Positions 36,701 through 50,312 of a stretch of DNA of 54,257 nt are shown piece after piece (positions within the stretch are counted from its first letter, which is position 1; the number at the start of each line of letters is the position of its first letter). The DNA lies in contig MPNW01000342.1 of the NCBI GenBank assembly GCA_011800805.1, positions 55,259-109,515 of the forward strand. The letters are read 5' to 3'. A program made the translations under genes and the position numbers. Under the pieces are notes generated by a model. That model saw only the letters and a list, made by a program, of their open reading frames with translations, searched no databases and was not told the origin of the DNA. Origin of the DNA: Hirudo medicinalis. Lineage: Eukaryota > Annelida > Clitellata > Hirudinida > Hirudinidae.

Positions 36701-37836
36701 AACTTACAACTCCATTAATAAAACAAATTGTTACTGTTCTTTCCAGACAAGGAATTCCAAGGCAGGAAAATCAGAATTGAAGTGGCCAGCCGTAAAGTAC
36801 CCATAGGCCATCAGTCGCAAAGTAAATATCTCCTCTCTGTTGCTAAAAATTATCAAGATCTCATTTTTAATCTTAAAACACGTTTCAGCTACTTCAGCTG
36901 TTAAGAGGAGCCACCCTGGAGGTCAGCAGTAGTTTGTTAGTCACTTGCTGTCATCACGATGATTATAAATGTTTGTTTCCATTGCAGATGACTCTTTGGA
37001 TTGGACTTGCCCTAATCCGTGAGTGTCCTCCTGGTCTCGTGTTTAGAATTTAGTCATGCATCGCACATATTTTAAAGTAATTATTGTGTGCTTAAATTAT
37101 TTGAATTTAAGGACCTGTAACAACCAGAACTTCTCCTGGAGAACAGAGTGCAATAGATGCAAGGGACCAAGACCCGAACAAGACAGTGAGGGCATTGTAG
37201 ATTACTCATTTCTTAAGCTCTCATGTATTCATTCATTTAATGTTATTATTACAATGCTTCATTATTATTAACAACTCTCCTCTCACCTACCTCAAGGCCT
37301 ACTCAAAGCTGCAGCTGCCCTCAGGCGTGCTGACAACGGAGCCCTCAGCAGGGGTGGACTTCCCTCTGCTGCAGCCAGTAGCAGAGCATTGGGTCTCGGC
37401 CTAGGTCTAAGAGCACCTGCAAGCTTGCAGGCTGCTAGCGTTGCCAGCTTAGCTGCTGCAACTCTGAGAGCCAGACTAACTGCCCTTGGAAGCCTCGGCA
37501 TGGGTCTGGGAGCCATTCCCACTATGCCAGGAGGCCCTATGAGGGGTGGTTTGAGGTCAGAAGCTTCTCTTGGTTCATTGCTTCTAGTTGTAGTAATTTT
37601 TGACAAAATCCTCTTGCTGATGATTGCACATAGGTATGATTATGTCCAGTTGAAAACTAAGAGTTTGGTATGCCTGCATCCTGCCCTAGTCTTACAAGAC
37701 ATGATTAGCAGACACTCATGCATAACTACAAATAAAAAGATTGAGTGATTCCAATACCTAAACTAGTTTATTTTTTTATAAATATCTTCTTTGTTACAGG
37801 GGGAGGACAGACAGAAGGGGCGGGAGGCCCTACTGA
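30710..37836 (+). CDS. FUS: FET-family RNA-binding protein (FUS/EWSR1/TAF15/cabeza)
   Basis: Sixteen exons: 30710-30722, 31193-31238, 31306-31390, 31458-31605, 31672-31985, 32173-32635, 33071-33113, 34251-34291, 35955-36130, 36435-36564, 36747-36821, 36889-36921, 36988-37018, 37112-37185, 37297-37555 and 37800-37836 (1968 nt, 655 residues). The N-terminal ~370 residues are a Gln/Tyr/Ala/Thr-rich prion-like region with GYxGYS and poly-Gln. An RRM spans about 416-500 (DTIFIQGLPDD; GRPRGEATIGY), lacking RNP1 aromatics as FET RRMs do. The RanBP2 zinc finger at about 527-555 reads [20 protein letters not shown]. The chain ends DRRGGRPY, the PY nuclear-import signal read by transportin. FET proteins act in transcription, splicing and RNA-granule condensation. 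Oddly, residues 558-644 are Ala/Leu/Gly-rich rather than RGG repeats. The symbol denotes the family; orthology to one vertebrate member is not implied. Confidence 0.93.
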
Positions 37837-37864
37837 AGACTTTGACAATGAGTGACATATTGTA

Positions 37865-37870
37865 AATAAA
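37865..37870 (+). terminator. Poly(A) signal of the FET gene
   Basis: AATAAA lies 28 bases after the stop codon, giving a very short 3' UTR. The convergent LRRC47 gene ends at 38115, with AATAAA on the minus strand near 38055, so the two transcripts can end without overlapping coding sequence. Confidence 0.7.
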
Positions 37871-38114
37871 TACGTTTTGTAACAATTTGCCTCCTTCTAA
37901 GAAAACTGTTTTACCTTCTGATCTCCAAGTTACTTTTATTCTTGTTCAAACCTATGACTTTCATTTGCTTGTTAAGATCGGTTTGGTAAATTCATCAGAA
38001 TGGAAATGTTTATAATAAGAATTTAGGGAGTGGGATATTAATTTGGGTTGTTTTATTTTTGATGTTAACAAGTCTGAACATGAATGTTTTGTGAGTATTG
38101 TGCTCAGGATTCAT

Positions 38115-40510
<2,396 letters not shown>

Positions 40511-40785
40511 CTCAGACAATTTGAAAATAAATGTAGCCAACAAAATAAACAGCGATTGATAAGCTCAACGCAGCACGCTTCCCGGCCGACAAAAGTTTCT
40601 ATGTTTTACTGAAAACTAAACGAAAAATACGTAAAGCTTTAAATTAGTTTTTAATTTTAAAATTGTATTTATAAAACATTTAAAAATAATTGTAAATATT
40701 TGGCTAAACGCATAATGTTGAGAAGCACTTTAATCCAGGTTAAAAGTGAAAAGCTATGAGTGAGTAACAAAATAGATTGTGTACA
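40511..40785. promoter_or_regulatory. Divergent promoter region, LRRC47 / eIF2A
   Basis: Only 275 bp separate two outward-facing start codons, so one short region must hold both promoters and 5' leaders. No TATA box is convincing; the GC-richest patch is near 40566-40590. Shared control of the two genes is an inference from spacing. Confidence 0.6.
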
Positions 40786-43700
40786 ATGGCTTCGGAATCG
40801 GGAGACTCGACATCAAGTTTAACTTTTGCAGGTTAGCAATTACAAGATTAGTAATGCATTAGCATTTCTTATAATTGGAGCCAATTTGAGTTTTTCCTGC
40901 TTGGTGGCACCACGTGACATGCGCTGAATGTAGTTCTGGTCAAGCACTGTTACCACTTTTTTTTACATTCTATTTTTGTGAAGAACAAAACGTGCCATGA
41001 ACAAGTATGGCATAGGCTCTGAATATAGAAGATAGCATATCTTGAGCCTTGGGGAATTATGGAGCTTGCGTAAAAGTACATGCATTAGCTTGTTAAATTG
41101 AACGCATCATTTTATAATTAACTTTATAAATATGAAAGCCTGAAGATTATAACCAGCCAAGTGCAATACAGTTTGTAGATTGCCTTTTTACCTCGTATTC
41201 TACAAATAATTCAGTAATTATAGAAGGATTATATGAATAATTCTGCTTTTTCATAATTTTTCTTGGCTGTCTAATAACGTCATTTTAAATGAAAACTTTG
41301 AAATCTCATAGTGTCTTTTCCAGTTTCACATAATTCTTTATTGCAAGGACATATAAATGTCCCAATAGCCATTTAAAGAAATTCTTCATGGAATTGCTAG
41401 TGAAAAAGCTCATTGTTTTTGATAGAGAGGTAGAGCAAAATAATTTTTGTAAGGTCTCTTTCCTTTCTTTCCCAAAGATTCTGAATTCTGCCTATTCTAA
41501 ATGCAAAAAAATTGGTTGTGAATTGTTGAAGGATTTGAAAGTTTTGTTTCAAATTTGTTTACAAATATGTTTGATGCTCTGGTTTCACCATGTCTTTGTT
41601 TTTAGCAAATGTTTCTTATTTAAAGGAATAAAATATTATGAATAAAGTAATTAAAATATTATGTTAAAAAGACTTTAAACTAAATTTTAGCCAGGGGCTT
41701 AAAAGGAACTTGGATTAGGTCACTAGGATCTGATGAAGAGAAGGTTTTGCCAGCAGCCAAAAAGCTCATCTTTTCCAACGATGGACTTTATTTAGCCATC
41801 TGTGATGAAAAGAAGGGGTAAAGATTTTTATATGTCTCACATGCTTTACCAAACCTTAAGGCATTTTCCTGTAATTATAAGTTATGATTATTTGCATAAC
41901 CATACAATGTAAATAACTATAATTCTTTCCCACAGTTGTTATTTAATACTGTCATTACAAATAGATTACTTTTAGAGTAACATCATCATTGCACCTAATA
42001 TCAGTTTAATGCATGAATCCTAATCCATCTGATTGTTTTGCAGAGTCAGCATCTTGTCCACCTCAAACTACCAGGAAACTCTCTGGGAGGTACCGAGACC
42101 TAAAACGGCAGAGATGATCTTCTCACCGTCCGGGAAATACATTGCACTGTGGGAGCTGGGTTGGTTTCATTGCAATGAAATTCTCATTATCCTATTTTTC
42201 AGTGGTCTCGAAAGTCATCGCATGAGTCGCAAGCTGTGTCGCAGTGTTTTCAAACAACACTTGGCAATCCAGACACTTTGCTTAGATTTTTATTAATCGT
42301 TTTAGTTATTAAATAATTTATTATTTGAAACTATTTGCATCTGAAGCAAAAGTTCAGAACAATCAAGAAATTGCAAACAATTTTCACATTTATGATTGGA
42401 AGGAGAACAAACTTGTTCTTGAGACTCTTCAAAAAAAGCAGTTGAACTGGTTAGGAGGAAATTGGTTGATTTATTATTTTCTTAACTCTTAAAAGAGAGC
42501 AGCCTAATGTTAGGTTAGAATTATTATTATTTTTATTTTTATTACTACTAGACTTTAAAATCATCGAATTAAACAAACGTTTGCACAACAACACCAGGTG
42601 CCCTCAATGGTCAGAAGATGAATTCGTTTGCGGCAGATACAACAACGGTGAAATCGTGTTCTATGAAGATCATGACTTCAGTGAGCTTCCAATAAATTTA
42701 TTTATTTTCAACTTCAAGATATTATCACAGTGTTTAAATGTACTGTCTCCTTCTACTTGTCTGCCACATTACAACAAGCGATAAACAATGCTTCACAGCC
42801 AAATTCAAGTACAGGCTCTCATTGGCCAACATTTCGAGTTACAGTCTGGCACGTTCGAAGGCTCCTTATCATGTTTCTGTGTCAGTGGCAGGATCTGGCA
42901 AGGTTAAATTTCTTTTGTCGCATGAAGTTTTGTCTTTTGTAATATGAAATTATACCCATGTGTAAATAACAGGGACACATAATGTTTTGAATGACTATTG
43001 TTTGCTTCTCAAGTAATTAATTAAATTTTGGAAATATATATCTGCTTGAAAAAAATAATCATGGAGGTCGTCTGTCCATGTTGATGTACATGATATAATG
43101 TGATAATGTAACATAATTCTCTGGCTAATCTGCCAAGACATCATACCAATTATGGGACTGGAATGGATTGAACCACTGCTGTTACCAACAGCAACAACAA
43201 CCTAGGGACTCTTTAATGTTAAGATATCGTGTCCATTGTAGGGCGACCCTTCATTCGTGAGGCTCTTCCGCTATCCCAAGTTTTCACAGGCGGATGCATT
43301 GGCCAACAAGAGTTTCTTCAAGGCCAGCAAAACTGAACTCTTTTGGAATCCAGCAGGTTATCCTAAGTTTGAAATATAACCTCGAGATGTGATTTCTTTA
43401 TTTAAATCACATGTTATTTTATTAAGTACATGTTTTCATAACGTTTAGCTAATAGGAAACATTGTCATGTTTATACTGGGATGAAGTCATTGTAACATTT
43501 AATTGTTTTAAATTATAAAGGCACAGCTCTCGTCTTCCTCACTGTGGCAGAAGAGAAAACATCGGAATCGTATTTTGGCGAACAGGAACTCCATTTCATC
43601 AGCACAAAACAAGAGAGCTGCATAGTTCCCAGAGGTAAAGATACCTTTTGATAATGAGATCAATCAATGGTTTAATTACTGTCCTATTTAAAATTTGCAT

Positions 43701-45343
43701 TGTCAACTGAAGTCTATTCTCATTTTGATTATGTTGGTTCAGTTAAATTGATCCAATTTAAATATTACGTTGATTTTTATTGTAAATATTTTATTTATTT
43801 CTCTTCGAAGCCAAGAGAGGTCCAGTTTACAGTGTGACATGGAATCCCAATTCAAAAGAATTCTGTGTTGTGTATGGATGTGAGTCTGAAAATATCTCTT
43901 GACTTGATATTTCTTAATTAGTTTGAGGCTGGGGACTGAATAATAATAATAATAATAGTTAATTTATAATGCGCCATTTGCATAGCATCAGAGGCGCCTG
44001 AAATGAGATAGTGGGTTGCCACAGATTTTAAAGAACTAATTAAATGACAAAAGCTTCAAAATTATTTTAGTCATGCCTTCCAAGGTAACCTTGTACAACC
44101 TCAAATGCGATCCCATCTTTGATTTTGGAACTGGACCCAGGAATTTGGCCTTCTACAACCCGTTCGGAAGCAATATCCTTTCGTTCTGTTCGGCACATCC
44201 GTATTAAATCTTAAATTTTATGAAGCTTTTGCACTTATGTCTTCACAATCATTTACTTGATTTATATTTGATTTAATTCCTTATTAAATCTCATTAGATT
44301 GAAAACTTATTGAAAATTGTAACTATTAAAGCAAATGATCATGCTAGTTTGATCATTGTTAAATTATCAAATGACACTATAGATATCAATTTCATTCTGA
44401 TGAAAAATCTTTCTTTAACCATCTCGCTTTTATCCAACACTTCTTTGTTTGGCTGGATTTGGAGCTCTCAATGGAAATATGGAGTTTTGGGACTTGGAAA
44501 AGCAGAAACTTCTGACCAGCTTCTTGGCTGTTAACACGACCCACTTTGAGTGGTGTCCTGATGGCATCCATTTTGTCACTGCCACTCTCTCTCCAAGACT
44601 CAGGGTAGAAAACGGGTAAGATGATAGCATCGCTTTTTTTAATCATGGAATTCAGCTTTTTAAGCTGTATTTATTTTGCATTACATTTCAAAGGGTTTTA
44701 TATTGATGTACAGTTTGTATGGATGCATCATCCACATTTGTAAGACTAGATATTATTTATTTTGTAATAATTTACATTCCAATTATGGTGTTGAAACTGT
44801 GACATTAACTTTAGCTTGTCATTTCCTTGTTATTCTTTAGATACAAACTCTGGCACTATTCTGGCAAAACAATCAAATCCTGGCAGACTGATGTCCTTCT
44901 AGAGGTTCTATGGGCTCCTCTGCCAAAGGGAACTCTCTCTGCACCAGAAGTGAAAGCAGTAAAGGCTGAGGAAGCCCCAAAACAAGTGAAACCTCAGGCC
45001 TATGTACCCCCCATGAGAAGGAATGCTGCAGGGCAGAGTACCCCTGCTTCTACCAGTCAAACAAAGTATAGGGAGGCATATGAGCCTCCCTCAAATCTCA
45101 GGCAGGATGAAAACAGTTGAGCTTAATTTGAATTTATTTTATTTAGCATCTTTTGTTATTTTTACTTATAGAAATTAGGTGGAAAATTTAAAAATGTTCT
45201 GTTAATATCATCAAACCTCAAAATTGTCAGAGGAACTCAGCAAATCAGCCTTGAAAAATAAAAAGAAGAGAGAACAAAAGAAGGCTAAAAAATTGGAAAA
45301 TGCACAAAATCCAAGCAATGCAGAAACCACAACGAATAGCTGA
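40786..45343 (+). CDS. EIF2A: Eukaryotic translation initiation factor 2A
   Basis: Thirteen exons: 40786-40831, 41691-41817, 42044-42159, 42347-42449, 42598-42680, 42799-42902, 43242-43356, 43521-43634, 43811-43879, 44071-44172, 44441-44615, 44841-45115 and 45231-45343 (1542 nt, 513 residues; human 585). The beta-propeller core is clear: FSNDGLYLAICD, LNWCPQWSEDEFVCGRYN, GDPSFVRLFRYPKF, ALANKSFFKASK, SYFGEQELHFIST, CDPIFDFGTGPRNLAFYNP, AGFGALNGNMEFWDLE, FEWCPDGIHFVTAT, YKLWHYSGK. The tail has PQAYVPPMRRNA and LSKSALKNKKKREQKK. eIF2A can deliver initiator tRNA to 40S subunits under non-standard conditions, apart from the eIF2 heterotrimer. Compared with human, the final segment of about 80 residues (the helical C-terminus) is absent because TGA closes the frame at 45341. 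The tenth intron is an AT-AC type. Confidence 0.95.
43939..44000 (-). mobile_element. SINE fragment (tail of the same family)
   Basis: Within an eIF2A intron, (TAA)n at 43939-43956 is followed by TTAATTTATAATGCGCCAT and GCATCAGAGGCGCC. On the minus strand this matches the CGCCTCTGG...GCGCTATATAAAT tail of the copy at 308-470, again with a trinucleotide run at the 3' end. The B-box half is missing. Confidence 0.5.
44173..44440 (+). other. U12-type AT-AC intron of the eIF2A gene
   Basis: Donor ATATCCTT (44173-44180) is the minor-spliceosome AT-AC consensus. TTCTTTAAC (44411-44419) matches the U12 branch consensus TTCCTTAAC, and the intron ends CCAACAC at 44440, about 21 nt after the branch adenosine. 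Joining 44172 to 44441 gives GSILCLAGFG, aligned with GHILVLAGFG of human eIF2A, while reading through gives a stop. Length 268 nt. Confidence 0.88.
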
Positions 45344-46388
45344 ACGACTACCACACAGTTTGGATGCGATTGAAATATTTTGAAATTTACACGTCAGAAA
45401 TAAAAAATTATGCCGACTAGTCTACAGTGATCACTCATATTCTCACTGGTGGTATGTGCCCTGTTCCAATCATTCCCAGTTGTAAGATGGAGAAGTTCGC
45501 ATGATTCGGTGCTCTGGCCTTAATTATAGATATTATTAAAGTTTAATTTTGCCGTGCTTCGCAATATGATTAAGATGACTTTAGGTCAAGGTTTAACGGG
45601 TGATTTTAAAGGTTGGGCTTGGGGTCAGTTCTGGTTTATTGATCTGCCTAGTGTAAAATGAGGGGCATCATTAATAACCCGGTATTCTGTCATCATTTTG
45701 TTTTATGGTAAACATTCTTTCTGCGTAGTCTTTATCTACCGAATATCAATGATCCCTCCTCAGACAAATTGTGGATTGTTTTTCGGTGTTGAACACCAGC
45801 CACATTAATTATCTTGAGCTTTCAAGATGGATTTATATTTTTTTATTGAGTAAATTTTTCTGAAAAGAATTTCCATCCTTTCTTAGCTTTATGAGATGCG
45901 AAGCGCTTGTTGAATCAAGTCGCGGGTATTGTGACCTTTTGAAATATAATTTTCAAAATAACAATAAGATCGTCATCGATTTTAGTGAGATTGTTTTTGC
46001 TGAAAAGGATTAGATATGTTTAAATTAATTTTTATAATCAGATTATGTGCATTATAATCAATAGTTTAAAAACCTTATCTTTATATAATGCTTCCCTGAA
46101 GGGTGTGTAAGAATTATACATGCTACGTGATAAAAAAAAAACAAATTAAATTATAAATAAAAGTTTCTGGTGCTACTTTAGAACTAGTCCTAATGCTTGC
46201 GAATACCCGTGATACCTCAATTAAGCTTAAAATCTGTAATTTCATACGTCGCAAATTTAAAAAATAAAAATAAATATGGAAAAAATTACTTATATTTTTT
46301 AATATGTTTTAAAATAGTAATAGTTTAAACTTTATATAATATAGCACTCTTTGGATCACGGTTTAGAATATTGTTGTTGATAGTATTT
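45344..46388. other. Intergenic, eIF2A 3' end to RPS3 promoter
   Basis: AATAAA at 45399-45404 is a suitable poly(A) signal for eIF2A. The remainder is AT-rich, without a recognisable gene. Confidence 0.6.
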
Positions 46389-46396
46389 CCTTTTCT
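46389..46396 (+). promoter_or_regulatory. Probable 5' TOP tract of RPS3
   Basis: CCTTTTCT lies 23 bases before the RPS3 start codon. Ribosomal-protein mRNAs of animals usually begin with C followed by 4-14 pyrimidines, placing their translation under TOR/LARP1 control. The exact start site is inferred. Confidence 0.6.
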
Positions 46397-46418
46397 AGCC
46401 GTACTGTAGTGGATCAAC

Positions 46419-47351
<933 letters not shown>

Positions 47352-47452
47352 ATGTAGGCTTAGTAGGTTTAATACTTTTAAACTAATGGTCATGTCCTTA
47401 ATTTCTTTTTATCGATTTCAGATAAGAGACTGAACATGTTGGAACTGGTTTC

Positions 47453-47466
47453 TTTATTTCAATAAA
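47453..47466. terminator. Back-to-back poly(A) signals
   Basis: TTTATTTCAATAAA-like sequence: AATAAA on the plus strand at 47461-47466 serves RPS3, and AATAAA on the minus strand at 47458-47453 serves the convergent small membrane-protein gene, whose stop is at 47485. Their 3' ends must overlap by a few tens of bases. Confidence 0.65.
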
Positions 47467-47484
47467 TTCTCGTCAAAAAATGTT

Positions 47485-47873
47485 TTATCCAAATCTAGTG
47501 GTTTTTATGTATTCTGCTGCTTTCCTCCTTTTCATAAGGAGGTCTCTCCTTGCTTTCTTTTGTGCAGTCTTCCTATGGAAGTACCAAATGGCTATGAGTG
47601 AAGACAATATTGATAATAGCATTAGTATCCCCAGAATGGTGATTGTGTAGTTCATTGCTGTATACTTCATGGGGAGGAGGTAAATTCGAAGTCCTGGAAA
47701 AATTTGCTAATGACAACAGTAATATATTGTGACAATGCCACAGACATTTTTCTAGTCAGGAAATCAATAAGTGCGAGCAATTATTATAAAATGTGAGATT
47801 TATATATAAGAACGTGTTGGGGTAGCGCTACTGGCGCCTTGTTATGTTGAGAACTACCTGATTCACTCTCCAT
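47485..47873 (-). CDS. Small single-pass membrane protein, unknown family
   Basis: Two exons on the minus strand: 47873-47858 (MESESG) and 47693-47485, joined by a GTAGTT...TTCCAG intron, give 74 residues. One hydrophobic helix (TITILGILMLLSILSSLIA) follows a short N-terminus; after it come IWYFHRK and a Lys/Arg-rich tail (KKARRDLLMKRRKAAEYIK). The positive tail suggests an Nin-Cout inversion is unlikely, so the C-terminus is probably cytosolic. The frame upstream of the ATG stays open to a TAA near 48042 but has no other ATG. I do not recognise the family. An independent acceptor, phase-matched junction and poly(A) signal support a real gene. Confidence 0.5.
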
Positions 47874-48120
47874 GAGCAGTGGTGCATTTCGTGGTCTCGA
47901 AGTTCTGTTAGCTTCTGTTCTTTTCACTGTAATCGAACTCTGAATCGTTATCGTTATTTCCAATTTTATGAGACCTGCAGCCAACAAGCTTAGCAATCCC
48001 CTTTGCCACCCTTTTATATGATTTCGATAACTCGAGGGCACTTATACCTATGCAGAGAATGTGCATTAAGTTATGACATGAATTCATTAGTCAATTATGA
48101 TTTCCTATTTTTATTCTTGT

Positions 48121-49579
48121 TTATTTTGGTAATGTTTTGTTCATTTTCTGTTCTAAGTCCTTTGGTATTTTCACTTCGTTCAAATTCTCCATTCCATGTT
48201 CTGGCTCATCAGATATCAAAACGGAGACCAAGTTCTCAAGTGCCACCATACAATCTTCATTCTTTTCCCACTTGTGCAGCTCTCTCAGGATGACGTATGC
48301 ATTCTGGTCCTTCACAATTTGACGTCCTTCTTTAGTTGCTACGAGCTGGATAAACAAGAAAATCTTGTTGATTGTGATGCCTTGGTGATGGCAATTAATA
48401 CTCCATTTAAAACATTATCAAAAATGTGTATTCTCATACATTGGCATTTTTTGCAATGAATGTCTTAATATCGAGAATTGGTTAACCTGATTCAAAGCTT
48501 CTATGAGCATTTTACGTATCTCTGGGTCAGCTTCTCTTTGTTTGTCTGAGCCAAGGTATTGAAGTTCCACGGGCAGTTTGTCAGTGTCTTCATCATCAAA
48601 CTCCTCTGGTCCAGCAAGGGGAAGGAGAAGTGCTGGCAAAATATTAACCTTGTCTCCAAGCATCCACAAGTGGCTATCTGTTAGTTGGGATAAATATCTT
48701 CATAAACATATTATGTTCTATATTGTCTTTAATTAATGCATGCTAGATTAGTTAATAAACACACAATGGTTCTAAACATGTTTAAAATATGCATATATTA
48801 GCTACAATTGATGTAAAAGTTACTGAAACAACTCATTACAACTTATAGTACTCTAACAAATTCATGCTTCAGTAAATGAAATCATGTACAATAATTATTT
48901 ATAACAATTACCAATCAGTAAACCTACCAGTTTCAAAACAGCAATTTTTTAGTGCAGAAACAACACCATTTTGCCTTATTATAGAATCTTTGAAAGAGAT
49001 GAAAGAGAGCAGCTTTTGAAAAATCAACTTATTTCTGTCCAAGAGAAACAATCTTGCATCTTTGACCTGGGTTAAATTTCCCAAAAAGCTACCAAAGTAA
49101 TGCATGCTGTTTGTTGTCTTAAAAAATTTGTCAATCAAATTTCCAAGTACAGAAAATTGCTGAGCTTTCAGATGATTCATGATTTTCATAGCACCCTTTT
49201 TCCAATGAGCGAGATTAGACAGGGCCATAGTCGCGGATTCTAGGTATTCTACTTTTCCGTTAGGTGGCCTAAGAGCGAATCCGAACAAAGCTGAGAGAAT
49301 CCTGTCATCTGTCAGCATGTCACAGGCTCTTTCATCAGCACTCAAGTTGACAGTGGCTCGTAAGGCATTTGTGCGCAGATCAAGATTATGATCAGACAAA
49401 AGTTCGTATAAAATTCCAGTCAATTGAGAACCACAGTTAACGGACAGAAAGTGTCGACCTACTTCGGACCCAGTCAAACCAGCAAGATAATCGGTAGCTC
49501 GGATTCGAATGTCCAACGAAGGGGCATCCTTTGATAAAAATCCAAGCAAGTCAGCAACTGGATCGGAAGTTTCCATCAT
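48121..49579 (-). CDS. HGH1: HGH1 homolog (eEF2-specific co-chaperone)
   Basis: Three exons on the minus strand, 49579-48928, 48677-48487 and 48345-48121, encode 355 residues with consistent phases (human HGH1 is 390). Armadillo-like helical repeats fill the first two thirds (RIRATDYLAGLTGSEVGRHF, LDLRTNALRATVNLSADE, ATMALSNLAHWKKGA). The C-terminal family signature is strong: ILPALLLPLAGPEEFDDED, KLPVELQYLGSDKQREADPE, IRKMLIEAL, VKDQNAYVILRELHKWE, SDEPEHGMENLNEVKIP. HGH1 works with TRiC/CCT and Hsp90 co-chaperones to fold translation elongation factor 2. The C-terminus stops soon after the last conserved helix, shorter than in human. The gene follows SMU1 on the same strand. Confidence 0.94.
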
Positions 49580-50312
49580 GAGCCGATTCTAGACTAATTT
49601 CACCAAGCAACCCCAAAACTGCACTCTCAACTCTTACTCTGGTCGAAAATGAGCACATGGGTTAGTAAACAATGTCACATTTTTAACTTTTACTCTTTCA
49701 AAGACAAGTTTAGAATTTATTTTAAAACACTTAATTATTTAAAAACATTGCTTCAAGTTCGAGTTGTTTGACATCATCAAATAAGACGTCAGCATAGCTT
49801 TTTAAAAAATGTTATAAAAAGTGATCGAATATTTATAAAACCCTGAAGATATCTTTATTTTATTACACTCACATTTCATTCTAACTATTAATTTACTTCT
49901 GGATTGTTACAGTTACTATGTATCGGAAATAACTTCCTTTCGGTCTCCCAAAATCGTTGAGTTAAAGAGCCAGAGTACCAGAGTACCAGACTCAGCGAAA
50001 CTTTCCCACGTCATGTGGACATTTACAGCTCAGACTTTATACAATCACATCTAAAGCGATGAAGTGGCAGAGAATCGATTTTTGTCGAATTCCGATAAAT
50101 AACGTGCATGCACTTTAGCACTCAGTAAGCAGAAGGGCTGTGACCGACCCACTCTACGTTTCAATATTGGTAATGGAAAAGAATTTGAGATTTTTCTATT
50201 TATGCTACTGTTGCAATGAACAAGAATGTTTTTATTATTTACACTGTCTTAGTGGAACTGAAACATTCCAGTAGTCAACAACAATTTGATAAACCAAAAC
50301 CAAATATGCTAA
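49580..50312. other. Intergenic, HGH1 promoter side and SMU1 3' end
   Basis: No exon seen. The minus-strand AATAAA at about 50229-50234 fits as poly(A) signal for SMU1. A short duplication CCAGAGTA(C) occurs at 49971-49990. Confidence 0.55.

Noticed and set aside
37292..37606. 104-codon minus-strand open frame opposite the FET C-terminal exon
   Set aside because: It mirrors the low-complexity GC-rich exon. The plus-strand frame is fixed by splice phase to the zinc finger and to the RPY end, so the antisense frame is a shadow.
47784..48041. 85-codon extension upstream of the small membrane protein, with a hydrophobic segment
   Set aside because: The frame begins at GTG right after an in-frame stop and has no ATG before MESESG, so it is not a supported start.
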